From contig JAEWIG010000304.1 in the NCBI GenBank assembly GCA_023387295.1, positions 1-31,205 on the forward strand: 31,205 nt of DNA, read 5' to 3'. The first letter of the stretch is position 1. Each line of letters begins with the position of its first letter. This document shows, piece by piece, positions 1 through 7,723 of the stretch. Position numbers and translations under genes: made by a program. The DNA comes from Bacillota bacterium (GTDB taxonomy: Bacteria; Bacillota; Bacilli; Bacillales; Cytobacillaceae). The notes under the pieces are model-generated. The model did not search any database, was not told the origin of the DNA, and saw only the letters and a list, made by a program, of their open reading frames with translations.

Positions 1-439
1 TCCCCATCCCTTTTAGTAATAAATAGTGCTTCTTTAACGTTTGAAGCGAATTTGATAAGACATTTTCTTTTGGTGAGTTCAGCAGAACAAAGTGATCAGG
101 ATGAAAATCAATTCTCATGTTATGTTGCTTTACAAAATCTCCAATTTCTCTTAAATCATGATAAAGTGGTTTCATATAATCCCAATCGGCTAGTTCTGGA
201 TGATTTGTTAATGGAATAAGTCTTGAAGTTAAACGGTAAAAGTGAATTCCTGCTGCAGCAGTATGCCGCAGCAATCTAAGTGTGTTTCGTAAATTCATGA
301 TCGAAATTTGCTCAAGTTTTCGTAAAGCTGCTTCCGGATCCTTCATTTTCTGGAACTGACTAAATGTCATTGTTTTCGATGGGGATGCATTTTTCAGCTC
401 CATGCTCATCGCAACGTAACCGAGACGTACAATCGTCAT
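1..439 (-). CDS. uvsE: UV DNA damage endonuclease UvsE (UVDE family), 3' end outside window
   Basis: The first 146 residues are visible and the gene runs off the left edge; full-length family members exceed 300 residues. The start MTIVRLGYVAMSMEL, the stretch FYRLTSRLIPLTNHPE and the segment RIDFHPDHFVLL are typical of UVDE-type endonucleases, which have a TIM-barrel fold. The histidines in DFHPDH lie where the family places metal ligands. The enzyme nicks DNA 5' of UV photoproducts and abasic sites, starting an excision route separate from UvrABC. In Bacillus it protects spore DNA. The ATG at 437-439 is preceded by a GAGGTGG ribosome site. The gene lies 47 nt downstream of the ABC transporter genes on the same strand, and I saw no clear terminator in between, so partial read-through is possible. 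Family assignment is by recognition of conserved segments. Confidence 0.9.
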   Translation of the reverse strand, partial: MTIVRLGYVAMSMELKNASPSKTMTFSQFQKMKDPEAALRKLEQISIMNLRNTLRLLRHTAAAGIHFYRLTSRLIPLTNHPELADWDYMKPLYHDLREIGDFVKQHNMRIDFHPDHFVLLNSPKENVLSNSLQTLKKHYLLLKGMG

Positions 440-486
440 ATTTTCCACCTCATTATTAGTATGGAAAAAGTGACCACAAAATAGCC

Positions 487-2007
487 TTACTTTTTCATTA
501 ATCCTTCCTTTTCTAAGTATTGCTTAGCTACTTCAAAAGGACTAACTCCTTCCATATTCACTTGATAATTCATTTCCCTCATTTCATCATCACTTATTTT
601 TCCTGCAAGTTTATTTAATGACTCTTTTATCTCTGGATATTGTTTAACTGTTTTTTTCCTTAATAAAGGTGCCCCCTGATAAGGAGGAAATAAATGTTTA
701 TCATCTTCTAAAACAGTAAGTTGATATTGCCTTAACTCACTATCTGTAGAATAGGCATCAACTAAATTGATATTACCTGTTTCTACTGCTCCATACCGTA
801 ATTTCGGCTCCATCGTGACTAAATTTACGAAATTTATGCCATAAAGCTTTTGTATTCCAAGATATCCGTCTTCTCGATCAGAAAACTCCAGGGTAAATCC
901 TGCTTTGATCCCATTTTCGATATTTTTCAAATCTGTAATGGTTTTTAACTGATATTCATCTGCCAACTGACTTGGAACTGCTAATGCATACGTATTGTTA
1001 AACATCATCGGTTCAAGCATTTCCATATCATATTTTTCCAACATCCCGTCTTTTGCTTGCATATACACTTGTTCTCTATCTGTACTTATAGCCGTTTCTT
1101 TTAGAAATTCAGATATAGCCGTACCCGTAAACTCTGGATATATATCAATGCTTTCTGCTTTAAGCGCATTGAAAACAAAAGAGGTTTTCCCAAGTCCCGG
1201 TTTCAAGACAACTTCTAAATCTGTGTCATTTTCAAGTAGCAATTTATACATATTAATTAATATTTCTGGCTCAGAGCCTAATTTTCCAGCAATAATGATT
1301 TCTTCTTTCTGTTCTTTCAAAATAAATGGAGTGATGATAATCAATAGACCCATAGCCAGAATGGTGCTAATCATCAACATTGACTTCTTGTAGCTCAGCT
1401 TTTCCAGACTTCTTAGTAAAACATCAAAAACGAGTGCCAAAATAGCAGCAGGTATTGCGCCTAGGACAATTAGTGTCGTGTTATTTCTGTCAATACCTAG
1501 GAGGATAATATCACCTAATCCACCTGCCCCAATAAGGGCTGCCAGCGTTGCAGTTCCAACTATTAGCACCATAGCTGTACGAATTCCAGCCATAATAACA
1601 GGCATGGCCAAAGGGAGTTCGACCTTTAATAATCTTTTTCGTCCATTCATCCCCATAGCCTTAGCAGCTTCAATTAATGAAGGATCGATTTCTTTAATAC
1701 CTGTATAAGTATTTCTCAATATTGGTAGCAAAGCATAGACAACTAATGCGATAATCGCAGGAACCCTCCCGATTCCAAATAAAGGAATCAAGAGTCCTAG
1801 AAGTGCTAGGGAAGGAATCGTTTGCAATACAGCAACTATTCCGATCATCCCTTCAGCTATTTTTTTCTTTTTAGTCAAATAAACCCCAAGTGGAATCGCA
1901 ATAATCACTGCAAATAAAAGGGAGACAAAGGAAATTTGAATATGCTCAAACAACGCACTAACTAGCTGATCTTGCCGTTCTTTGAAAACATTTATAAAAT
2001 TATCCAT
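487..2007 (-). CDS. Fused ABC importer permease and substrate-binding protein (OpuC/OsmU class, EgtU-like)
   Basis: 506 residues. Residues about 1-235 form a membrane permease domain of the ProW/OpuCB type, including the family EAA-like loop EAAKAMGMNGRKRLLKVELP. Residues about 238-506 form a periplasmic-type binding domain (OpuAC/OpuCC class) with GKLGSEPEILINMYKLLLEN, MFNNTYALAVP and VDAYSTDSELRQYQL. The fusion tethers the binding domain outside the membrane, so no separate lipoprotein is needed. The gene overlaps the upstream ATPase gene by 8 nt (ATGGATAA), so the two are co-translated. Family members import quaternary amines such as glycine betaine, choline or carnitine. Fusions of this length also include EgtU, the ergothioneine importer of pneumococcus, and the binding domain looks closer to that subgroup than to OpuAC. 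That preference is a judgement by eye and the substrate is undecided. Confidence 0.85.
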   Translation of the reverse strand: MDNFINVFKERQDQLVSALFEHIQISFVSLLFAVIIAIPLGVYLTKKKKIAEGMIGIVAVLQTIPSLALLGLLIPLFGIGRVPAIIALVVYALLPILRNTYTGIKEIDPSLIEAAKAMGMNGRKRLLKVELPLAMPVIMAGIRTAMVLIVGTATLAALIGAGGLGDIILLGIDRNNTTLIVLGAIPAAILALVFDVLLRSLEKLSYKKSMLMISTILAMGLLIIITPFILKEQKEEIIIAGKLGSEPEILINMYKLLLENDTDLEVVLKPGLGKTSFVFNALKAESIDIYPEFTGTAISEFLKETAISTDREQVYMQAKDGMLEKYDMEMLEPMMFNNTYALAVPSQLADEYQLKTITDLKNIENGIKAGFTLEFSDREDGYLGIQKLYGINFVNLVTMEPKLRYGAVETGNINLVDAYSTDSELRQYQLTVLEDDKHLFPPYQGAPLLRKKTVKQYPEIKESLNKLAGKISDDEMREMNYQVNMEGVSPFEVAKQYLEKEGLMKK

Positions 2008-2968
2008 TTGCGTTACCTCGATTTTGCAAATGATTTGCTAAATAAGTAATAAACAATTGTCTATTTATCATGCCTATTCTTTCACCGTTTTTTTCCACCG
2101 CGAGTTGTTCCATATTCGTTAATTTATCTAATATTTCTTCTAAAGAGCTAGAAATCGGAATCGTACAAGTGATATCGTCTATCCACTCGCCACCCATAAA
2201 TGGCTGAATAATATCTTCTAAATTAAGAGTAGGATTATGCTTTACAAACTGATCCCCGATAAACTCTTTCACAAAATCATTCAAAGGATTACTTAATATT
2301 TCATTTGGCGTTCCTAATTGGATAATCCTTCCTTCTTTCATTATGCATATCCTGTCAGCCAATTTTAATGCCTCTTGCCTATCATGTGTCACAAAAACAA
2401 TTGTTTTCTTAATCCTTTTTTGGAGTTCTACTAAATCTTCTTGTAGTTTTTCACGACTAATCGGATCAAGAGCGCTAAATGGTTCATCCATTAAGATAAT
2501 TTCTGGGTCTGCTGCTAGCGCACGGATAACACCAATTCTTTGTTGCTGACCTCCTGACAATTCAATAGGTTTTCTATTTAAGTATTTTTCAGGTTCTAAT
2601 CCAACCATATCTAAAAGTTCAATAACCCGCTTCTTCGTTTTCTCTTTGCTCATTTTTTTAAGTTCAGGTACAATCGAAATATTTTCTTCAATGGTCATAT
2701 GAGGAAAAAGAGCAATTTGCTGAAGCACATAGCCAATATTCCATCTTAATTCGTGAATATCAAATTCACTTATTTTTCTATCATTAAAGAAAATTGTCCC
2801 ATCCGATAAAGGGATTAAACGGTTAATCATTTTCAGTGTAGTCGTTTTTCCACATCCACTCGGTCCAATTATGACAAAGAATTCTCCTTTTTTTATTTCG
2901 AGATTTATAGAATCAACAGCAGCAGTACCATCCACGTATCTTTTTGTTACATTCGTAAATTTAATCAT
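2000..2968 (-). CDS. ABC importer ATP-binding protein with C-terminal CBS-like region (OpuCA/EgtV-like)
   Basis: 322 residues from the chosen start. The ATPase core has a Walker A GPSGCGKTT near residue 35, signature LSGGQQQR, Walker B ILMDEP and the switch histidine in FVTHD. From about residue 240 there is a C-terminal extension (EFIGDQFVKHN onwards) of the kind that carries CBS domains in OpuCA-type ATPases, where they sense ionic strength. It is short here, enough for one or two weak repeats. An upstream in-frame TTG at 2992 is possible, but ATG at 2968 is favoured because AAGGGGAG sits about 10 nt before it and the protein then begins MIKFTNVTKRYVDG, as in homologues. It energises the fused permease/binding protein encoded directly downstream, with which it overlaps by 8 nt. 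Confidence 0.85.
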   Translation of the reverse strand: MIKFTNVTKRYVDGTAAVDSINLEIKKGEFFVIIGPSGCGKTTTLKMINRLIPLSDGTIFFNDRKISEFDIHELRWNIGYVLQQIALFPHMTIEENISIVPELKKMSKEKTKKRVIELLDMVGLEPEKYLNRKPIELSGGQQQRIGVIRALAADPEIILMDEPFSALDPISREKLQEDLVELQKRIKKTIVFVTHDRQEALKLADRICIMKEGRIIQLGTPNEILSNPLNDFVKEFIGDQFVKHNPTLNLEDIIQPFMGGEWIDDITCTIPISSSLEEILDKLTNMEQLAVEKNGERIGMINRQLFITYLANHLQNRGNANG

Positions 2969-3016
2969 TTCATTCCAACTCCCCTTATCCAATCATTTCT
3001 TAATCGAAAAATTAAA

Positions 3017-3044
3017 ATAATAGTCTAATTTTTTGATAGGTCAA
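3017..3044 (-). promoter_or_regulatory. Predicted sigma-A promoter of the ABC importer operon
   Basis: On the minus strand, TTGACC (3044-3039) and TATTAT (3022-3017) are separated by 16 nt. The promoter lies about 50 nt before the favoured ATPase start and downstream of the glycerate kinase terminator, which fits an independently transcribed two-gene operon. Confidence 0.5.
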
Positions 3045-3117
3045 ATTCTACAAAAGCTTATTCAACTGATTTAGTTTTTATACTAAATTTCAGCCTATTT
3101 ATCTTTCAAACGGAAAT

Positions 3118-3152
3118 AAAAAAGATGACACCTGTGAAAAAAGTGATCATCT
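3118..3152 (-). terminator. Rho-independent terminator of the glycerate kinase gene
   Basis: On the minus strand, the arms at 3152-3143 (AGATGATCAC) and 3131-3123 (GTGTCATCT) pair with one bulged base across an 11-nt loop and are followed by a T-run. It lies about 30 nt past the glycerate kinase stop. Confidence 0.7.
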
Positions 3153-3181
3153 TCTAAAATCGCGTCGAAATTATTATTTAA

Positions 3182-4330
3182 TTATGTCTTTATTTTACGG
3201 ATTGAGGCCAAATACGTCCGCATTACTTGTTCACTTGTCATCTCTAGTAATTCAGCCGCTCCTGTTATTGCTTCTTGAAGAGACATTGGAGCATTTACAA
3301 TACTATGGATACTTGTGATCCCATGTTCATACAATACATCAATCCCGTGGCCAATTGAACCTGTTAAGGCAAAAACAGGTATTCCTTTCATCCTAGCTGC
3401 CTCTGCTACTCCCATTGGCGTTTTTCCCGAAGCTGTTTGAAAGTCGATTTGTCCTTCACCTGTAAAAACACAATCTGCCTTAGTTAAACGATCAGCTAGC
3501 TTGGAATATTCAATGACAATATCGATACCTCTTTGTGTTCTGGACGGGAAAAATGCTTGAAAAGCACCGCCAATTCCACCTGCAGCCCCTGCCCCAGGCA
3601 TGTCGTGTAAATGAATTCCAGTTTGAGTCTCTATTAAATCAGCCCAACGAGACATATTGTTGTCAAGTATCCTCACCATTTCAATTGTTGCTCCTTTTTG
3701 TGGTCCAAACACATATGAAGCACCCTTTTTTCCGATTAATGGATTTTGCACATCTGTTGCAATTATAAATTCACTACATGCAATTCGAGAATCAAATTTA
3801 CTGTCGTCAATTTTTACAATTCGAGAAAGCTCAGCTCCACCATTTCCTACTGCAATACCATCATTATCTAGCAACTGCATTCCTAAAGCTTGGAGCATCC
3901 CAATCCCACCATCATTCGTTGCACTGCCACCAATCGCCAAAATAAATTTTCTTAATCCATCATCTAGTGCTTTTTTAATTAACTGGCCAGTACCAAAGGT
4001 TGTTGCAGCCATAGGATTAAGCTGTGTCGAATCGATTAAACAAATGCCCGAAGCACTTGCCATTTCAATCACACAAGTTTCCCCATCACCCAAAATTCCA
4101 TATGCGGCTTTTACAGGCGTTAATAAAGGTCCTTTCACAGTTACTTCAACATAGTGACCATTCGTCGAAGCTACTAAACTCTCCATCGTTCCTTCTCCAC
4201 CATCTGCAACAGGAACCAATACAGTTTCTGCTGTCTTTAATGCGTTTTTCACTCCTCTTTCAATTGCTTTTGCAGCTTCAATTGCCCTTAAACTGCCTTT
4301 GAATGAGTCTGGAGCAATGACAACTTTCAT
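3182..4330 (-). CDS. Glycerate kinase (GarK/GlxK family)
   Basis: 382 residues. It begins MKVVIAPDSFKGSL, the hallmark N-terminus of glycerate kinase type 1. It also has PVADGGEGT, IGGSATNDGGIGMLQALG, GPQKGAT and DCVFTGEGQIDFQTASGKTP, the conserved blocks of the family in order. The enzyme phosphorylates D-glycerate with ATP, normally giving 2-phosphoglycerate in this family, so glycerate from glyoxylate, glucarate or serine breakdown can enter glycolysis. The ATG at 4330 has AAGGAGG seven nt upstream; an in-frame upstream extension has no such site. The gene stands alone, with its own terminator and an intergenic region of about 240 nt shared with the divergent VOC gene. No glycerate-producing partner genes lie beside it, so the pathway context is unknown. 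Confidence 0.92.
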   Translation of the reverse strand: MKVVIAPDSFKGSLRAIEAAKAIERGVKNALKTAETVLVPVADGGEGTMESLVASTNGHYVEVTVKGPLLTPVKAAYGILGDGETCVIEMASASGICLIDSTQLNPMAATTFGTGQLIKKALDDGLRKFILAIGGSATNDGGIGMLQALGMQLLDNDGIAVGNGGAELSRIVKIDDSKFDSRIACSEFIIATDVQNPLIGKKGASYVFGPQKGATIEMVRILDNNMSRWADLIETQTGIHLHDMPGAGAAGGIGGAFQAFFPSRTQRGIDIVIEYSKLADRLTKADCVFTGEGQIDFQTASGKTPMGVAEAARMKGIPVFALTGSIGHGIDVLYEHGITSIHSIVNAPMSLQEAITGAAELLEMTSEQVMRTYLASIRKIKT

Positions 4331-4569
4331 ATAACTTTCCTCCTTCATAAGTGAGCTATACGATTGCATTTTAATGAATCAACATTTCTTTTTCTTAACT
4401 AAAACATTGGCGATTGTGCAAAGTATGTACATCGAAAATGTTGCTTATCAATATTTTTAAACTAATCAAACTATTGTGGTTTTTCTTAATAATAAAATTT
4501 TATTTCAAAATGATCAAATGATACAATTAGCTACGAAAGTAGATATTAATAAAATAAGGAGTGTTGCAA

Positions 4570-5004
4570 ATGGCTGTTAATGTTTATCTTAATTTTAATG
4601 GGAATTGTCGTGAAGCCGTAGAATTCTATGCAGATGTATTCGGGACAGAGAAGCCACAAATTATGACCTTTGGAGATTCTTCGCCTAATCCGGAGTATCC
4701 CTTACCAGAGGAAGCAAAAAACTTAGTCATGCATTCACGTCTTAATATTAGCGGTAGTACTGTGATGTTTTCCGATACTTTTCCAGGGTCACCTTTTGTG
4801 TTAGGAAATAATATTACCCTCGCAATCGTTAGTAAAAATGAAGAGGAAATAAAATCTTTCTTTCATAAACTAAAAGAAGGCGGCAAGGTCAATATGGAGC
4901 TTCAAGAAACATTTTGGTGCAAATGCTATGGTCAACTTACCGATAAATTTGGAATTGAATGGCAATTGAATTGCGAAAGTGAAGAAATGACAAATAATCA
5001 ATGA
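4570..5004 (+). CDS. VOC-family (PhnB/glyoxalase-like) protein
   Basis: 144 residues. The pattern of two beta-alpha-beta-beta-beta modules fits the PhnB-like branch of the vicinal oxygen chelate superfamily: VNVYLNFNGNCREAVEFYADVFG at the start (residues 3-25), HSRLNISGSTVMFSDTFPG in the middle, and FGQ-like ending (YGQLTDKFGIEWQLNC). Many of these proteins are annotated '3-demethylubiquinone-9 3-methyltransferase-like', but that activity is not established, and no substrate can be named. The ATG at 4570 is preceded by AAGGAG. A GTG at 4561 is in frame but lies against the ribosome site and is unlikely. It is a single-gene unit that ends at a strong bidirectional hairpin facing narK. Confidence 0.85.
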   Translation: MAVNVYLNFNGNCREAVEFYADVFGTEKPQIMTFGDSSPNPEYPLPEEAKNLVMHSRLNISGSTVMFSDTFPGSPFVLGNNITLAIVSKNEEEIKSFFHKLKEGGKVNMELQETFWCKCYGQLTDKFGIEWQLNCESEEMTNNQ

Positions 5005-5033
5005 GTAATTCTTCAACTCCCTCTGATTAGTAT

Positions 5034-5066
5034 AAAAAAGCAGTCTATCGTGTGATAGACTGCTTT
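5034..5066. terminator. Bidirectional terminator between VOC gene and narK
   Basis: A perfect 10-bp stem, GCAGTCTATC (5040-5049) with GATAGACTGC (5054-5063) and a GTGT loop. It has an A-run on the left, giving a strong T-tract for the minus-strand narK transcript, and a short TTTC on the right for the plus strand. Confidence 0.85.
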
Positions 5067-5083
5067 CATGTATAATAACCAAA

Positions 5084-6580
5084 TTATGATTTTTTCTCAA
5101 TTTCACTAAACATCGCAACATAGTTTTTAATTTCATCTGCTTCGTTTTTAACAGAACTAATCGTGATCCATTCTAAGTAAACTTCCCCATTCTTCTTTTT
5201 GTTCCATATTTCTCCCTGCCAAAATCCTTTTTCCTTAATGGCATTCCACATTTTTTCATAAAACTCATTTCCATGCTTACCCGAATTCAATATTCTCGGA
5301 TTTTGTCCAATGACTTCATCCTTTTCGTAGCCGGTTACATTTGTAAAGGCTGGATTTACTCGCTCAATATTGCCTTTTAAATCAGTAACCATAACTCCTT
5401 CTGCAGTATGGTTTAATATATTAGCTGCCATTCCGAGCTTTTCTTGATAAAACATCCAAATTACAATGATTAAGCTTGCCATTGCTACCTGTGACAGAGC
5501 CATAAACCCAATTGCATAGTGACCAGTTAAATTGAATAAGAATGACAAGAGAAGTGGTGGAAAGAACCCTCCTAATCCTCCCATCGCAGAAACAATCCCA
5601 TTCACTATCCCTGCTTGCTTAGAAAAATACATTGGAACTAGCTTGAAAATCGTTCCATTTCCAATTCCTGCGCAAAATGCAATTGCTAAGCAGCCAATCG
5701 TGTACATTGTTATGGATGGTGTAAAAGCTAGTAAAATTCCTGATAGTGTTAACCCTGTAAAAACAAGCATTAGTATTTTAAACGAATTGAATTTATCTCC
5801 AAGCCAGCCACCGACAGGACGCATAAAGGTTGCTATTGCTATAAACCCTGCTGTTCTTAAGCCAGCATCAACCTTATCTAAATGAAAATGTTCAACAAGA
5901 AAATTAGGCAAATATATTGTAAAAGCTACAAATGCACCAAAAGTTAAAAAGTAGAATAGGCTTAAAAACCATAGCTTCTCATTTTTATAGACACCTTTAA
6001 TTTGCTCACTTAAAGAAGTTGAAACCTTTGGTTCATGCTTATCACCAAATAAAAAGTTTAATAGAGCTATAGCCAAAACAAGAATCAAATATAGCTTAAC
6101 TGTTGTCTGCCAGCCAAGCTGAGTAGCAAGAACGGGTGCTGCAAACGTTGTAATCGCTGTTCCAATATTTCCTGCTCCATAGATTCCATTGACAAAACCA
6201 TGTTTTTCCTTCGGATAATATTTCGGTAAAGATGTAACCCCAACTGAAAAGACTGCCCCGCTAATCCCCAAAAATAATCCACCAATTAGTAAATCAACGT
6301 AGGTTGATGCTGTACTAATATAGAAGATCGGAAATAATAATAATAAAAAACTAATAAAGAATAATTTTCTTGCACCAAAGCGATTTGTCCAAAATCCAAT
6401 TGGGATTCTTAGAACAGATCCAAGAACGACAGGAATTGCCGTTACTAATGATAATTGACTTGCTGATAATTGAATTTCTTCTTTAATGAACGGCATTAGT
6501 GCTGATAAGATAACCCAGACCATAAAACCTGCAATTAAACTAAAAGTTTGAAGAGGTAATTGTAATGTCTTCGTTTTCAT
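5084..6580 (-). CDS. narK: NarK/NasA-type nitrate/nitrite transporter with C-terminal PAS domain
   Basis: 498 residues. Residues about 1-385 form a 12-helix major facilitator transporter of the nitrate/nitrite porter family, including a nitrate-signature-like stretch GAGNIGTAITTFAAP and a second, similar glycine-rich segment SAMGGLGGFFPP. From about residue 388 a PAS domain follows (ILNHTAEGVMVTDLKGNIER, VNPAFTNVTGYEKDEVIGQN, then FWQGEIWNKKKNGEVYLEW). The protein ends after the PAS with no kinase, cyclase or DNA-binding output. The ATG at 6580 with AAAGGGG upstream is preferred over an in-frame upstream extension. The gene diverges from fnr, and a perfect FNR box lies between them. The transporter should import nitrate or exchange it for nitrite during nitrate respiration with the nearby NarGHI. 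The PAS domain could let it sense redox state, heme or a ligand; this is inference. Confidence 0.88.
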   Translation of the reverse strand: MKTKTLQLPLQTFSLIAGFMVWVILSALMPFIKEEIQLSASQLSLVTAIPVVLGSVLRIPIGFWTNRFGARKLFFISFLLLLFPIFYISTASTYVDLLIGGLFLGISGAVFSVGVTSLPKYYPKEKHGFVNGIYGAGNIGTAITTFAAPVLATQLGWQTTVKLYLILVLAIALLNFLFGDKHEPKVSTSLSEQIKGVYKNEKLWFLSLFYFLTFGAFVAFTIYLPNFLVEHFHLDKVDAGLRTAGFIAIATFMRPVGGWLGDKFNSFKILMLVFTGLTLSGILLAFTPSITMYTIGCLAIAFCAGIGNGTIFKLVPMYFSKQAGIVNGIVSAMGGLGGFFPPLLLSFLFNLTGHYAIGFMALSQVAMASLIIVIWMFYQEKLGMAANILNHTAEGVMVTDLKGNIERVNPAFTNVTGYEKDEVIGQNPRILNSGKHGNEFYEKMWNAIKEKGFWQGEIWNKKKNGEVYLEWITISSVKNEADEIKNYVAMFSEIEKKS

Positions 6581-6676
6581 TTGACATGCCCCTTTCGAGA
6601 AAAATGTGACAGGATAAGAATACATGTATTATTTCCTTTTCTTACATACAGCGTAAAAAAACGCACTATTATTAGA

Positions 6677-6692
6677 TGTGAAGTAGTTCACA
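6677..6692. promoter_or_regulatory. FNR box between narK and fnr
   Basis: A perfect FNR palindrome, TGTGA-AGTAGT-TCACA, in the narK-fnr divergent region. For narK a possible -10 is TATGTA (6648-6643, minus strand), or TACGCT at the classical distance. For fnr, TTCATA (6705-6710) and TATAAG (6728-6733), 17 nt apart, are possible. The positions of the transcription starts cannot be settled by eye, but both genes are likely Fnr targets. Confidence 0.88.
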
Positions 6693-6808
6693 CTTTCTTT
6701 CATGTTCATAAACTTTTCACAGGTTGTTATAAGAGATTGAATTAGTGAAAATATGTTAAACTATAAAAAACAACCTATTTTCATTATTTCTCTAAGGGGT
6801 GGTCATAA

Positions 6809-7507
6809 ATGCCTCATCAAATAAAGCCAACACAATCCATTGAAATAAAAGAACTACTTCGATTTGCCGCTCGGACGATAAAAACAGAAAAAGGACAGTA
6901 TTTATTTCAAGAAGGTATGGATGCAGAAGAACTATTTATTATTATTTCTGGTAAAATACAAATTAGTAAAATTACAGCCGACGGACGTGAGCTGACATTA
7001 CGAATTGCTGGCGAAAACGATATTTGTGGTGAACTAACCTTGTTCACTAACTCGCCAAAATACCTGTTAAGTGCTTTGGTCGTTGCAGATGGGGAAGTCG
7101 CAGTAATCAAAAAAGATGTCATTGAATCCGCCATTTTTAAAGACAGTGCTCTTGCATTTGAATTTATGAAATGGATGAGTGATCATTTTCGAAAAACCCA
7201 AACAAAATTTCGCGACCTCGTTCTTCATGGAAAAAAAGGTGCCCTCTACTCGACTTTAATTCGAATGACTAATAGTTACGGTGTTCAGAAAGAAGACGGT
7301 ATCCTTATTAATCTTACCTTAACAAACCAAGAGCTTGGAAATTTCAGTGGTACGTCAAGAGAAAGCACAAACAAGTTATTAAATGAATTAAAGCGAAAAG
7401 GAATTATCTCCATTAACAAAGGAAAAATTACCATTCATGATCTCCAATTTCTCAGAAATGAAATTGCTTGTGAAAACTGTCCCATCACATATTGCAGTAT
7501 TGAATAA
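6809..7507 (+). CDS. fnr: Anaerobic regulator Fnr (CRP/FNR family, Bacillus type)
   Basis: 232 residues. An N-terminal cyclic-nucleotide-binding-like fold (about 15-115) is followed by a dimer helix and a winged-helix DNA reader (LTNQELGNFSGTSRESTNKLLNELKRKGII, about 172-201). The recognition helix matches the expected TGTGA-type half-site. The C-terminus has cysteines 221, 224 and 229 (CENC and PITYC), and Asp136 lies in KFRDLVLHGKKGAL. This matches B. subtilis Fnr, in which three C-terminal cysteines and Asp141 hold a [4Fe-4S] cluster; E. coli FNR uses N-terminal cysteines instead. The protein is active without oxygen and should activate narG, narK, its own gene and, from the boxes seen here, the doxX genes. 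The ATG has AAGGGG upstream and a terminator follows. Confidence 0.95.
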   Translation: MPHQIKPTQSIEIKELLRFAARTIKTEKGQYLFQEGMDAEELFIIISGKIQISKITADGRELTLRIAGENDICGELTLFTNSPKYLLSALVVADGEVAVIKKDVIESAIFKDSALAFEFMKWMSDHFRKTQTKFRDLVLHGKKGALYSTLIRMTNSYGVQKEDGILINLTLTNQELGNFSGTSRESTNKLLNELKRKGIISINKGKITIHDLQFLRNEIACENCPITYCSIE

Positions 7508-7522
7508 TGAAATAATGTTTAC

Positions 7523-7553
7523 AAGACCGATTGATGATGTCGGTCTTTTTTTT
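7523..7553 (+). terminator. Terminator of fnr
   Basis: The stem AAGACCGA (7523-7530) with TCGGTCTT (7540-7547) is followed by a run of T. It separates fnr from narG, which therefore has its own promoter. Confidence 0.88.
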
Positions 7554-7620
7554 TATGTTTCTATAGCCATTTACACTTTTCCTGATCTTTCTTTGTCTAA
7601 AATATGAACAAAACCCAAGG

Positions 7621-7664
7621 TGTGAAGTACTTCACAGTTTACACTTTCCCCATATTGTTACATT
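7621..7664 (+). promoter_or_regulatory. FNR-dependent promoter of narGHJI
   Basis: A perfect FNR box, TGTGA-AGTACT-TCACA (7621-7636), is centred at 7628.5. A -10-like TACATT (7659-7664) lies at the distance expected when the box sits near -41.5, the standard class II position in B. subtilis. There is no good -35 element, as expected for an activator-dependent promoter. Confidence 0.85.
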
Positions 7665-7723
7665 GATGCTAACAGATGATTTAAATTTTCTAACAAATGA
7701 AATGTTGAAAGGGAGAGATTTTT

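Noticed and set aside
995..1393. Plus-strand open frame opposite the binding domain of the ABC importer
   Set aside because: No ribosome site or family similarity, and it lies wholly antisense to a clear gene.
4024..4302. Plus-strand open frame opposite glycerate kinase
   Set aside because: Leucine- and glutamine-rich composition is what the antisense of this gene would give; no ribosome site.
6706..6721. Second FNR box near fnr, ending in TTTTCACA
   Set aside because: Only the right half matches; the left half has no TGTGA at the correct spacing.
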